Shown piece by piece: positions 23,486 to 35,739 of a stretch of 64,000 nt of DNA; position 1 is the stretch's first letter; every line of letters starts with the position of its first letter. Source of the stretch: Lentinus brumalis (lineage: Eukaryota; Basidiomycota; Agaricomycetes; Polyporales; Polyporaceae); contig MARA01000065.1 in the NCBI GenBank assembly GCA_001792895.1, positions 62,001-126,000 on the forward strand, in the 5' to 3' direction. Position numbers and translations under genes: made by a program. The notes below the pieces were generated by a model. The model saw only the letters and a program-made list of their open reading frames with translations, did not search any database and was not told where the DNA came from.

Positions 23486-24059
23486 CGTTCAGAAGAGATT
23501 CGAAGACCTGTTTGCGTGATCATTCAGTACAAGACACTAACCGGTAAACTCATGTACGCACATCATATGCCTTGCGGTGAAGCGCGATGGTGTCCATACT
23601 ACAGGATGACGACCGTTGAGATGCGAGAGGAAACTTCAGCGAGTAAGTAAGCTTGCTGGCGCACACGGAAGGTCGAGGACCGTGGACACACGCATACTTT
23701 CCCGCGCTCTGACCTTGTCCGGATGCAACAGCGCCTGCCGGTTCACATCATTCGCACAACATCCGTGCTAGAGGTCTGTCATGCTCGTACTAGGCATCTT
23801 GCTTTTCTACGACCGCTTCCCACCAAGCTTCCTTCAGTCCACGTCGAGACCGCTGCCCGGGGAGTGCTGTACGGAAGTTCCATCAGGCAGGCATCAGACG
23901 GATGGGCAGGACTTGGCTCACGGGCATTTTTGGATGGTAAGTCGTGCAGCTTTCGCGTCTTCTCCCTTCCCTTCCCTCGCTCCACCCCCGTGCTACAAGA
24001 GCGCACTATTCCCCGCGATGTCTCCATGCCGTTCCGGAGTGTACCATGTTTTAAGCAGA

Positions 24060-24310
24060 CCTCTATGCGACTTCTACCTATCGGTTCGTTGTATGGACCT
24101 ATCTGTATCGCCCCACCGTCATGCATCTCGTTCCTCTCACGCAATGCAATATACGCGGTAATCCAGTGTAGCCCGCACTCTCGGTCCCGCACCTTCCACA
24201 TGCGGCCAGCTTGCTCTATGTACTCTTGTTGGACGCTGTGATCAGCGGCGATATGTGCAGGCGTCTGTCCGGAGCGGATGCTCATCCTTGAAGAGCTCTG
24301 CAATATAGCG
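24060..24310 (-). pseudogene. Relic related to cargo gene D/C
   Basis: Minus-strand segment SSSRMSIRSGQTPAHIAADH, which aligns with SSSRTKSRSGQTPADIARDE of the gene at 26017-28994. The DNA is also similar (24250-24295 versus 28295-28345). It continues as WITAYIALRERNEMHDGG and then decays. It suggests an internal duplication of a cargo gene followed by degeneration. Confidence 0.5.
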
Positions 24311-26016
24311 TCAGATTGTTTGCTGTGTCTCCTGGTCTCGCCTCCCACGCACCAAGGCCACCGTATCTCTCGCCCATCACTCCCCGTGGCGCACACGCAT
24401 GTACGCACTTATTACCGCTGCGCGTTCGTGGAAGTGGGCTCTTACTACAACTAATGACTGTACCTCTTCCTCGCTACGCGTACCTGCGGCTCACTGTGAG
24501 CGTTATTTCTCCCTTCCACGTCTGTCAATGTTTTCTATTTCACTGGCCAATACTCGTGCGGGTACCTGCTCTGTCTGTCCCCTGACTTTGACGTTCGCGC
24601 GTAGGGAGGCCGATGGTGCGACGCGACTGAGCGCACGTACCGCGTTCTCCGTTTGTGGTAAGGTCGTTTGCGCTGTCATGTACACACACGTGAGTTCCCA
24701 GGCAGAGCTGGTGCAGGAGTCGCGAACTCACCTGCGCCATCATGAGTCCGTTCGCGTCTCTTCAGTTAGTCAGCAGGTTCATCAAACGGGCCCTGTTCAC
24801 GTACCACGGCCTGCAAGGTAGTCACACGCATAGCACTCCGCGAGACAAGATTTGGGCAGTGTGATTCTATCGTCTCCGAAGTCTGTAACTTTGACATGCC
24901 AGCAGCTCACCTCAGCACTGGGACGGCGATACCTTTCAACGTGTCGTAGGAGCTGTGACAGTACGTATCAGCCACCTGTCTTGTCATAGCAAAGGAACGA
25001 AACTAATAGTTGCTGCTAAGGGTTGCGCCAGCATGCTCCTCCAAGTAGCGGGCTCGTAGCAGGCCTCACAACCAGGCCGAAGCGTCGGGGTAACCGGCGC
25101 CCAAGTACGAGCTCGCAGACGTCGCCGTCAACGCCATGGCAGGCTGCTTGTGAGGTCGACGAAGCCGGCGCCTGGAGGCTGGAGCAGCGGTTTGAGTTTA
25201 ACTCGCGTGGGGTGGCGGTGCTCTCGCGTGGGGTGGCGGTGCTATCGCGTGGAGTGGCTGTGGTCGGAAGTTCCGTCCTGGATTGAAGAGACGTCAGTCA
25301 ATGTATATACGCTAGGCATCACTTCCAGCGTGTAGCTCACCTCAAACAGTTACAAGCGGCCCTGCATTTTGAGAACACCATGGTCTATCACGCTTAGTGT
25401 GTGGAACCGCCGCAGTTTGACTGCAGAAAGCGCATTTCTGGTTGATGTTCTTATGGGACCTTGCCCTGTACAATCATCCCATTGTCAGCGAACATACGCT
25501 CCAAGAGGACACAGAGCGCTTCCAACACTAAAACTGGAACCATATAACATCGCAGTCGCTGTGACAAGCACGAAATAAGTACGAAGTATAAAACCTGAGA
25601 CATAGAAACCGCGTAACACGCAGGTATGCGATTATAAGTGGTCCATCTATGTGAGATAAGCAGGCGTCGAAAAGTACACAAGATTGGTATACGAGGCGTG
25701 AACAAGTCCCCCTACTGCGGCCTTGCGACGCCCCCGTCGAAGATGAGTAACACACAAGCATACAAACGCATATCCCAAACCAAGATATAGTACCCGGTGT
25801 GAGCAGGAGACAGGGAGGAGAACACGCAATCTAGAAGTTTTGTTTTTGTGCAGGAACATACCGAGTCGAGGACGAGATGCGACGAGGCTGAGAGACAGGC
25901 ATGATAGAAAGGAGGCATGGGTGAGGCGGCGACGTGTATATGCGCGCCGATACATGGAAGGGAGGAGAGAGGCAGAGAGATGAAGAAACGAGAAAAGTAT
26001 GCATACCATGAGTGAT

Positions 26017-28994
26017 CTATTCAGTTGCGCGACCCTTGCCCTTGCGGTCTTCATGAGGAGAGTACCGGGTATGGTCGACGTTGGTGCAGGGACCCATGGC
26101 CTGGAGGAGCATCTCCGGGAAGCCGACAGGGTTGTTGACAGTGGGAAGGCGAATGAGGACGGTGTGGTGCTCGGTGATGGAGACCGGAATACGGTCGCAG
26201 GGCCGGCAAAACTTCCAGTCCATGCTGCTGCGGTTCCAGAGTCGGAATTCATTGATTCCCGTGGTGTCGAAGACGCGGCGGGTGATGAAGTACTGGTTGA
26301 GAACCAGTTCGTACGTCGCTTCGTCGAGCGTGATCATCTTGACGACAGGGGGCAGATCGACCTGAACGAGATGTCAGCGAGTATACAAAGTGTGGGGTCA
26401 GAATTGCTTACTCGGAACCAGATGACAATCTTGAGCAACCAGCGCGCACAGATGTGGAACTGGGGCATAGGGCCAGGCCGCAGATCGCGGAGGGAGGGGT
26501 GGACTTCGAAGCTCCAAACTCCAGGGAAGGGCGTATCTTCGCACACCTCAATGAGCCAGTCGCCCTCGGTCGACGCGGAGGCAGCGGACTTCGCTGAAGG
26601 AGATGCCTGTTCCTTCTTCGCCTCCCTTGCGTTCGCCGAAGTGATGTCCTCTTCGTCTTCGTCTTCGTCTTCGTCCTCGTCCTGGTCCTTGTCGCCAGCT
26701 GCACTCCCATCGTCGTGGCTCTCGTCGCCCTCGCTCTCGTCGCCATCGCCCTTGTCAGCAGGGCTGCGAGACTCCTCCTTCATGACGACATCGGGAAGCC
26801 GGCGCGGAAGGTTCAGTGGGTATTCAGCCTCCACCCATGAAGTTTGCGGGAGCGGGGGAGCTGGCTCTGCGTTCGTAACCACTCTGCCCTCCTGGATGTG
26901 ATCAATGATCGTACGCATGATCATGATAGCCTGCTCGTTGATATCCGCGAGGGACGCAGGAGGCGGTCCGTCAAGGAAAGGAAGGGAGAGGGTGGCTGTG
27001 CGAGCGGACGTGCGAGGAGTAGAGATGGCGGCAGCTTGAGTAAGGGAGGGCGGAGCAGCAATCGCATCATTCAGAAAGGCCCTCGGCTGAGTGGCAGGTG
27101 GGGTCGTCCCAGCGGTCTGTTCATTCTCCTTGTTGCTGTTGGTGGAGGCGAAGTCGCTGACGGTAGGGGAGACCACGGAGAGGCTGCCTGTATCGTGCGC
27201 GCGAGTCGCCAGTTGGAGCAGCGAGGAGGCGGCGTCTTCGGATCGGGATGGTCCGGTGAACGCCGAAGAGCGACTGTAGTGAGAAGACTGAGGTCCGGCG
27301 TGCTTGCGGGGCTTCTTCTGCGGCGGAGACTCGTCTTCGGACTCGCTCGAGATAGATATGATGCTTGGAGCACGGCCAGTGGTCTTCGACTTGACAGGCG
27401 ACTCCATGTCAGAGTCGCTCGAGAGGGAGATGACGCTGCCTGCACGAGGGCGAGGGCTCAACGGCGGAGCGTTGTTGTCGAGCGGAGTAGTACCCGGCTC
27501 AATCTTCACGACAACCTCATCATCTTTCTTAGCAGACATGGGAGAGGGCGAGCTCGGAGCAGGGGTGGACTGGCCCAAAGGACTGAAGGTCTGACGGGTG
27601 TGTCAGCATAGCACGTTTTCAAGACGACAGCTTGACATACCGGGAATGGCTGCGGGGTCCTCTGCGCCGGCGTGGAAGGTGTCTTTGGAAGATGTGCTTT
27701 GCCCTTGGAGTTTCCTTTCCCTTGGCGTTCGCTTTGCCCTTGGCGTGCCCTCTACGCGTCCGTTTGCTCAACGTGGTCGGAGCGCTGGGGGCGACGCCCA
27801 TGAATCGCTGCGAGGTCTGTTATAACCTATGGGATGAAAATGTGAAGGACGCAAACCTTCGTGACCTGGGAGATGCGTTCACGCCCCTCGTTGGTTTGGA
27901 AGATAGTAGGGGACTGGCGGAGAGTGAGCAATATTTTCTGAACAAGTATGGCACATATTTACCGCGAGAAGAGCAGGGACCGAAGCGCAAACTTCTATCT
28001 TCTTCGAGGCCTGCGGTAATGATCAGCCACGCATTCTGGTTTCGAATAAAGGCACATACAGGAATGGCGTCTTGTTCTTGCAAACTGCGAGCAAGAGCGG
28101 CGTCGCGAGCAATGTCGAGCGCCGTCTTAGTGGGGGACTATGGTTGAGATAATGTTCGTTAGGATGCATATGGGAATAGCGAGACAACGAACATACGTTG
28201 ACTACGTTGTAGAACATATCTTCTGTCCAGTCGTCCTCCCCGACGCACATGTTGATCTTGCGCTGGAGCTCGCGCGCAGCCTGCTCATCTCGGGCGATAT
28301 CCGCGGGTGTCTGTCCAGACCGACTCTTCGTACGCGATGAGCTCTGGATCCCCACATAAGATTGCGTACCGGTGTGAGGGCGTGGGCACGTACCGCGCTC
28401 GAACTGGCTTCGACAAGGGACGGCGTGGCAGGCGATGGCACGGGAGAGAAGACAGTAGATCCGGCAGCGGACATGGCCGAGAACATGTTCTCGCCCGAAG
28501 CCGAGTTACTGTGCGCGAGCTGCACGCTGTGTGTTAGATAGCTGACGAAACTCGCGGATATCTGCGCGAAGCACTGACCGGAGAAGCCTCGGCGTGGTCA
28601 GCCTGCAGCTCATCGCGCTTGGCCTCGATCATCTGGACGAACTTGTCGGTTGGAGGAGGTTGAGGGGGTAGTAGTGGAAGCTGCACTTGCGGCACTAGCG
28701 ACACAGTCAGCGTTGTTCCACGGTATCAGCAGGGAAGAGATGTACAACACGTATGTGCCACCCAGCACGGCCCCGAAGGTAGACGGTACGGTCGAACTGC
28801 TCGCCGATGTTGTGACACTTGAAGCAGCGGTGGCTGTGAAGGGTCCAGTGGTCGTACGGGAGGCGGGTGGCAGCGTCGTTGTCGCAGAGCGCTCGGAGGA
28901 TGAGGGGATACTTAGACCGAGAGGTGCGGGGGGTGCTTGTGGCCTTACGAGGTCTAGAGGAGCGAGAGGTACGAGGAGTGCGCGTGCGGCCCAT
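26017..28994 (-). CDS. Cargo gene D/C: large Ser/Pro-rich nuclear-type protein with repeated IARDxxxARxLQ motifs
   Basis: Leftward multi-exon gene, possibly two adjacent genes. Start ATG 28994 (MGRTRTPRTSRSSRPRKATS), stop 26017 (ends GKGKGRATE-like basic tail). Segments in order: a basic SR-like N-terminus; LHSHRCFKCHNIGEQFDRTV, a possible metal site; a Pro-rich linker and MIEAKRDELQADHAEASP; then TPADIARDEQAARELQRKI and, one exon later, TALDIARDAALARSLQEQ, which look like ubiquitin-interacting or DExxARxLQ helices; a basic stretch; a long Ser/acidic region with SVISLSSDSDMES and SIISISSESEDES (SUMO-interaction-like) and an Asp/Glu run; and a C-terminal folded part with WSFEVHPSLRDL and INEFRLWNRSSMDWKFCRPC. 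Frames remain consistent through plausible GT-AG introns. An alternative start for a separate gene C is ATG 27801. Function unknown. Confidence 0.5.
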
Positions 28995-29046
28995 GCGAAT
29001 GAGAGGAGACGCGGATTCGCTGAGGGTTCAGTGGACGAGGTGGGGG

Positions 29047-29053
29047 TATTTAT
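29047..29053 (-). promoter_or_regulatory. TATA-like box of cargo gene D/C
   Basis: On the minus strand CCATAAATACC, about 55 bases before ATG 28994. The same ATAAATA core precedes the transposase start (35684) and cargo gene G (50086). Confidence 0.5.
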
Positions 29054-29362
29054 GGGAGGGAGGGAGTTCGGAGTTGTGCGGAGTTCGCAAAAATATTGCA
29101 TATATCCTGTCGGCAGCGTAGGTGTCGTCTGAATTAGAATCGTGGTCGTCTGGATTGGGAACCAGGTCGGAGGCACCCTTGCCCGGCAGGTTGCATGGCG
29201 TTGAACCCATGAGGCCTAGCGTGCCGACATCTTGGGACATCCCAGGTTTTCCATGTACATCTAGATCGGTTGTCGTTCGCATGGTTCAGTTCGCTACCCG
29301 GCAGCCCTATCGAGATTCTCTGCGGTGAAACGCTACATGGGTATCTAGTGCGAACGCGTACT

Positions 29363-31381
29363 CTATGATCGGTTACCTCTACGACCCTTTGCAGCGGGCG
29401 CAGTTCTCTTAGGCTCTAACACGGCCGGCAGTTCTGTGTCGTCTGGATCTGTCCGTCTCACCTTTTTCGCGGCGGAGAAGTCACTAGAACTGCGGGTGAG
29501 TTCGTTCGCGTCGAGCAGCAATCAGATACACGTACGGGCTGACACCCTCCCAACGGGCCGTCGCGACACGCTTTCTCTTGCCCAGGGCCAGATCGGCCGT
29601 CACGGGGTCGTTCTCGTTCTGCACCCCAGCTTGAGGTTGCACAAGGGCTTTCGTCTTCTTCACCTTGCTGCTGGTCGCATCCAGGGCGGTTGGCGCTGCC
29701 TTCGTAGACTTTCTCCCACTAGAGGAGCGAACATCAGTGCTTGAACCGTCATCGTAGTCGAACGATCGCACCTTGTGCTTGCTTTACCTCCACGGCGCCC
29801 TCGACGTTTGCCGCCGCGCTCGCGAGGAGCAGCTTTCTTTCGCGGCTGGGGAGTCGTCAGCACGCGGGGCGGCGGTTGCCCGAAAACTACCAGTGGTTCA
29901 TCGGGAGGGGGGTGCGAGGCGGGCAGGGTGGAGAGCTGGTCGCTGAGGTCGTTTCTCTCCTTCTCAAGAACCTCGGGCAGCGCATCGACAGAGGTGCCGC
30001 GTGTATTCGCGGGAGAAGGCGTCGAGTGCCCCATCCCCGTGAGCAACGTTGACTCGGCCGCGGCCTGCAGCTCAGACGGAACACTCAGAGCCGATTGCGA
30101 AGTTGTTCGAACTGGCGTCGCGGGGGTACCATGATGGGTCGGCGAGCGCGGAAGTGGACTAGTGCGACTCGGAGTGGAGGCGAGGCTCATCGTGACCGAG
30201 TTGAAGTTGGAGACCGGAGATGCGACCTGAGTGAGTTCAACAGGGTCGCTCTGGAGACCTGCGGGAGAGAGTGAAAGACTGGAGTTGGGCGGCGAAGGTT
30301 GGGCAGCTTTGAGATATGAGCGAGCTGCTGAGTGCTTAGATGATGCGTAACTTACGATCGTAGATATCGCGGATAAAGTCGTCGAACGTGCACAAGAGGC
30401 GGTCAACCGACCAGCCAAGCCTCTTGCACAGGTAGTCTTCGAAAGTTAAATGATCGGCGGTGAAGGCGGTGCTCGTGCTGTCGACCATCAGCAGGTCATT
30501 CGACGCATGCGCAAGTCCAACTTACTGCTCGAATACAATCCTCTGCTGCTCGTCCACCCCTCCAATCGGGAACCATCCAACCCATCCAGTAGCCTGCGCG
30601 ACGGACACTGTGACCTTCTGGAACAACGAGATCATGATCTGTAGTTTGCTGTGGAGGAGAACATGAGACACGATTACGCATATCATACATCGTTCCGTAC
30701 TCACTCTTCTCTAGACACTGAGGGGCAAACCGCCAGGTTGTGCACAGCATGCTCGAGCTGTTTCGCGACGCGAGCGAACTGCTCGCGGTCTTGAACGGCA
30801 GCAGACGCACGCGGACTCGACGCTTCGAAAACGTCGGCTGCCCGAGCGGGCGACGAAAGGACCAACGGAGTCAAGGTGGTATTGGTACAGGCCAAGCCGG
30901 TGGAAGCGGAGGCTGACGCCGGGTTGGCAGACGCAGTCGAAGTGCCGGTGTGGTCCTCCTTCTTCTTCTTCTTCTTCGGGTTCGCCGTCTCCGTGCGAGG
31001 AGTGCGGTTAGGACTGAGACCCTTGAGGAAGGAGCCAATACGCTGGGGATGGGAGATGTTAGAGGCGGACGGGATGCGGACTGCATACCGACTACTCACC
31101 AAACGCGCTCTGTCCAGGCGGCGGTCTCGGTCTGCATGAGTCTCCTCGGGAAAGAGCGTCAACGTCTTCGCATGGGGCTGAAGCATCCGCCGTTGCTCTA
31201 GCTCTGCTTCCGTCTCCGCAGGGAAACACTCTGAAAACGCGTCCTTGTACTTGCGCGTCCAATAGTTGCAACAGTCGAGCCACCACGGTCGTTTGTTGAG
31301 TTGGTCGCTCGGGACAGCAGCTGACGCCCTTCGTCTGTATTGGAGATTGCCACCAAGAGGGTGTACTCCTGCAGACGCCAT
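29363..31381 (-). CDS. Cargo gene B: basic, Ser/Pro-rich protein of unknown function
   Basis: Leftward gene, start ATG 31381 (MASAGVHPLGGNLQYRRRAS), stop TAG at 29363-29365. The N-terminal part holds WWLDCCNYWTRKYKDAFSEC and a charged ETHADRDRRLDRARL helix, then a lysine run (KKKKKK, likely nuclear localisation). Middle exons read QIMISLFQKVTVSVAQATGW and then HLTFEDYLCKRLGWSVDRLL with FDDFIRDIYDR, a compact and probably folded segment. A long Ser/Thr/Pro-rich region follows, then a basic block (RKKAAPRERGGKRRGRRG) and a C-terminus with SSDFSAAKKVRRTDPDDTEL. Five or more introns keep the frame. No known domain recognised. It sits head-to-tail with A and D/C and is transcribed away from the transposase. 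Confidence 0.55.
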
Positions 31382-31638
31382 GTTCGCGGAGCCATAGCGA
31401 GGGAGCAAACGGGGCGTGGCGACAACGGTGGGTCCGAGTCAGGACGCGGTTCTTAGACAAGATGAGGCGCGACGAAACGTGTCAAGGCGTGTGCAGGACT
31501 TCAAGGATTTCGGGGCCTCCAGGCAGTAACTGAATTGGTCAGTCGCGCCATCGGGAACAGACGAAAATGATCTCCGATCGTATGGGGGAAGAGAACTTCC
31601 AAGAAGAATGAGTAACGCTTGCAGAAGAAGCGAGATGG

Positions 31639-34388
31639 TTAATGTACACTACAAGATACATGATGGTGGAACAACAGGGTCCCTGGTCTAGTTTGGGATA
31701 CAACCGCCATCGGCAACGGTTCCTGCAGATGGAGGAGGACGCACCGGGGCAACGGGAAGCCGACCAAAGCGGGAGATGAAACACGAAACGTAGAAGTCGA
31801 CGGCGCCCTGGTAGATTCGTGCGTACTCTTGTGCCCCACAGGTGCGCACCTTGGCTTCGCCACCTTGCAAAGTTGGCGGAAATCCAGCCAGCTCGCGAGT
31901 ATCTCGACGAATGCAGCCAGATAAGTGCGACAAGACTCCCACTCCGCCTCACCAGGTCCTTGCCAGCAGTCAAGGCGCGGACCATCTGCCAGTGGCACGA
32001 CGTCCAATCCAGACGTCCCTGAGCCCCAAACCCGCGACACGGCCGACTCCCGGATCCATCGCTCCAGTTGAGGCAAGTCATGCGACCCAACCATAAGTGC
32101 GTCCAGCGCGAGGACCTCACAACGCCAATTTGTCTCGCAAGCCTCCCACACGACGCGTTGACGGATGTTCATGTCCTTGGCCGCCATGTCGCTGGTGACA
32201 ACAGTTTCTCCGAGCTCGGCCCGAACATCCGCGTGATATGACGGGAGCGTATTCAGCTTCCCAAAAAGGCGACGGATGTTGCTGCGCAGGGAATGGCGCG
32301 TCGCTTCACGAGGCGCAACACTGGCGGAGGCTGGACCTGTCTCATGGACATTGTAGTCGCCCCACAGCGCGTCGCGCCACTCGGCGATAGTCAGAGGGCG
32401 GCCGTTGATAGTCTGATCGAATAGGCGCATGCGACAAAACGTCTGGATCGAGATCCAGTGATGCAGATACCGTCCGGTCTTGGGATCGGGGGGATATCCC
32501 CGGAGACTGTCGAGCATCCATGGCGGTGCGAAGTAGTACTTCACAGAGGTGCGTGGTTGGGGCAGAGGACTGACTTGCTGGAGAGCGCGCGACCAGACGG
32601 CGTATTCTTGAACGTGCTCGATTGCGTACCACTGCCGGGCAGGAATGAGGTTCTGTGGCGGAGGAGGCGGCGGCTGCACGCCGGTGAGGGCCTTCTTCTT
32701 GGCTCGCGCCCTCGCGCGCCGGGACGGCTGGGTCGGAGTGGAAGTCTGGGAGGAGGTAGTCGCCACCGGCTGCGCAGGCAAGCCATGTCCGATCGTCCTC
32801 GCTTCACGATCGCCCTGAAGGAAGAACACTGGCGCGGCCGGGCCTAGGGAAGAGCTGCCCTCGCTCACAAACATGGCGCCCTCACGGAGGCGTTTGGTCG
32901 GCGGACCTTCGTCGTCGCCGTCTTCTAGCAGTCGAGGCAACTGCGAGATGCAAAGTTGCCTCCGAACCACAGCATCCATAGCCCGACGCCACTCCCCTGG
33001 CATGTTCAGTGCGCCGGAGAGATCCCTCTTGGCCAGGACGAGCCGAGGATAGGAAGGGACTTGGGAGAAATCGCCAGGCAAGGTCCTTGGTTCCACCACT
33101 TCGTACACAACCAGCTCGTAGGAGATTTCCTGCTGCAACCAGACAGGAATTCCAGCGTAGTGCAACCTCCACGCTTCGCTCTGGTCAGGTGTGTGCGCAC
33201 CGAGCATGTCCCATGGTCGCGTCCATAGTCCTCGCCGTTCTTCACGACGTCGCGCACATCTCGAATCCAGTTCAAGAGGCCCCAGAACTCCAAGACGAGC
33301 CGCTGCACATGCGCGGCAAGCGAGATGATGATTGTTGGTGCAGCGGGTGAACCACGCAGCCGATCGAGCGTATGGCGCACGCAAAGCATGAGGAAGCGAG
33401 CTGTCCTTTGGCACTCGGGCGGAACCTCCTCAATCAGGTCATATTCAGCGAATGCCGCCCGCGCGGCGGCGTCGAGCTGAGCCGCAAGGTCGGGTTTCAG
33501 TCTGCCGACGCCAGGGACGCCGCACTCGGCGAGCTTCCAGTCGGATACGAGGAAGGTTCGCCACAGGATAGCAGCAGGACCTCTCCAGTCGCGGCCAGGC
33601 TGACGAGGAATGCAGACCAGGTGGATGTCGTCGCGGCTGAACTGCTGGGGCCAGCGTGAATATTCATGGTATCCCCATCGTCCATCGGCGAATGTCGTTA
33701 TCTCGCTGTGCGCGACGGCGAACTTGGGCACATAGTCGGCATTGGGTGTCGTGAATGTGGATTTCGCACTGAACCCAGGAGCAGCGACGATGCCGTGGGT
33801 GGTATGTACGCTTCCCAGTTGCGCTATGAAAAGGTCAGCGCAGAGAAAACTTCACAAAAATTAGCAGCTGCTCACGATTGCCAGTCTTGGTCTTCTGGAG
33901 CGTGGGCGGCTCGGCAGGCGGCCCGGTCTCATCGCCTACAGGAGACGGAGAGCGAGAAGATGGAGGAACAGAGGGTTCAGATTCTTCGCGAGGGGACACG
34001 GTAGCGGGCGTAGACATCGTGCTGTACTCCGAAGCGCAAGGTCAGCGTCGTCATGCTGAACAGCATTACACACGTACGTATTGTTCTAGCACGCGCAGGA
34101 GGAACTGGATGCAGGGGTGTGGTGCGCTGGAGGGAGCCTGCGCAATTAGAGTCAGCAGCCACGCGCGGAGGGCTGTTCGAGCCTTGCGTACCGTTGTGCG
34201 TGCGCACGTCTGCGTCGACCTGGGAGATCTTGAAGTACTGCGAGACGTCGAAGGTTCCGGGTTTTGACAGTCTTGCGATGTCCTCGATGCGCTCGTCTTG
34301 ATTCTCGTGCGGGTCGCGTCTTGTTGTCGTCCGAAGAAACTTCCGTGGTCCCGAGAACGATGTCTCGTTTCCACCGGAAGTGTACGCC
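31639..34388 (-). CDS. Cargo gene A: conserved-looking protein with AGIPVW motif
   Basis: Leftward multi-exon gene; first clear exon near 34388 (AYTSGGNETSFSGPRKF), true start not fixed. Exons read RIEDIARLSKPGTFDVSQYF, HPCIQFLLRVLEQY, a Ser/Pro/Glu linker (MSTPATVSPREESEPSVPPS), then a long folded part: WGYHEYSRWPQQFSRDDIHL, LLCVRHTLDRL-like helices, LVLEFWGLLNWIRDV, PWDMLGAHTPDQSEAWRLHY, AGIPVWLQQ and, toward the end, WYAIEHVQEYAVWSRAL and WLDFRQLCKVAK; stop 31639. A frame change near 33223 is explained by GG where GGG would keep the frame (GEDYG/TRPWDML), so it may be a sequencing gap rather than decay. I have the impression that proteins with an xAGIPVW block accompany mobile elements in agaricomycetes, but cannot verify it here. 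Function unknown. Confidence 0.55.
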
Positions 34389-35683
34389 TAAGTGCTTCGA
34401 GGAACGGGGTTATCCCCGTTCAACTGCCAGCAGACGTTGTCGCCAGAAGGGAGAGCCAGAGAGGTGAGGGAAGCTGCGAGAGGAAGTAATCGGAGTGACA
34501 GCTGGCTCGGGGAGAGAGGAGAGATACTTACCCACGAGAATCGTGAGTGACAGCACGTCGCGATGAGAAGACGAAGAAGGAAGACTGTGGGAGTCGAAGA
34601 TGAGGCGTCAAGCGCCGTGGCTGGGAACCGTGCGAAAGTTGTGGCAACGCGTCAACGCAAAACTCACGTGAGCGTGTCCTCCTCACAAGCGCCCGCAACT
34701 CGAAATTCGTCTAAGTCCAACACTCCTTGTGCACTCACCTGCTACCACCTGCCACCTCCCCCGCCTTGCCTCACATCGTCCTCCGCCACACCCGATCATC
34801 ATCCAAACCGCAAACTCGCCTCAATTCGCTCGATATTGGTGTCGGAATGGTGGAGATAAGAACTCGGCCAGCTTGGGCAGGATGCGACGTGACGTGGGCG
34901 AGCCAAGTGAGTTCCACCTCGCCCGCCTCATACTCACCACCTTCTCCCCTCTCCCCTCTCTCCTCTCTCCCACCCCTATGCGCTTCAGAATTCCACCGGC
35001 TGTCGGCCGCGTGTGACCATTTCCCGTCGCATTCTGAGCACTGGCCTGGGTCAGACGTCTCGATGCAAACCCCCGCGCGCTCCTCCCCATCCCCCTAGAG
35101 CCAGGGGCATCGGTCGCCAAGTTCTGGCCGTGTCTCTGGCCCCACGTTGTTCGCCCGCCCTTACTGGACACCATCCACGACCTGCCCTCGCGCATGCTTG
35201 CCCGACGCCTCGACAACTGGTCGAAACTTCTGGCACCACACGACCCTTCGCCCACCTCCCCGTCCTCGGCAAATCATGCGCCGTTCACCCTGCGTTCTGT
35301 GGTGCGCCACGTTTGTGCAATCATCCGTCCTTCCCGTACTTCGCCATTCCCGTCATTCCCGTCCTGGACAGATTATGTGCTCAAAAGCCATTCTCCATCA
35401 CGGTCTGATGGCGCCTGCCCCGAAAACAAAAGGAACCTCCTCGTCTCGCATTCTGGCCAGCACGGCACGGTCACACCGCCCGCCCATCCTCTCTCGCCCG
35501 TCGCATATCGTATGGTACCATAGCTGCGCATGTCGATGATCGTTATCAACCCAGCAAAATACGGACCTATTCCCTTTCTCGCGTAGCTAGGTCAGCCACA
35601 TGTCTTACTTTAGCACACTTCCGCCAAGTAATGTAAAATCCAGGGGGCGACAACGGCATAGTTGCGAGCGTGTTCGGCTCCGC
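34389..35683. other. Bidirectional intergenic region between cargo genes and transposase
   Basis: About 1.3 kb separating the leftward gene block from the rightward KDZ/TET block. Pyrimidine-rich on the plus strand around 34.7-35.5 kb, with several open frames that lack splice signals or motifs. Probably a divergent promoter region. Confidence 0.5.
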
Positions 35684-35690
35684 ATAAATA
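35684..35690 (+). promoter_or_regulatory. TATA-like box of the KDZ transposase
   Basis: GCATAAATATCC, with ATAAATA 50 bases before ATG 35740. Confidence 0.5.
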
Positions 35691-35739
35691 TCCCTGCCCC
35701 ACGACTTCCGCGGTATCGTTCCCTCTACCTGAAACTGCA

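Larger units (their letters stand above)
22100..26000. other. Decayed zone inside the giant element
   Basis: Degenerate minisatellite units and hairpins to about 22.6 kb (for example GAGACGCGTC and its complement around 22375-22400), then gene fragments on the minus strand and short tandem duplications (a GTGGGGTGGCGGTGCTCTCGC-like unit repeated near 25205-25255). Only the fragments listed separately look coding. Confidence 0.5.

Noticed and set aside
27632..28147. 171-codon plus-strand frame
   Set aside because: Opposite to exons of the leftward cargo gene that keep phase across introns; no motif of its own.
34727..35539. Several overlapping plus-strand frames before the transposase
   Set aside because: Pro/Ser/His-rich low-complexity translations of pyrimidine-rich intergenic DNA without splice signals or motifs.
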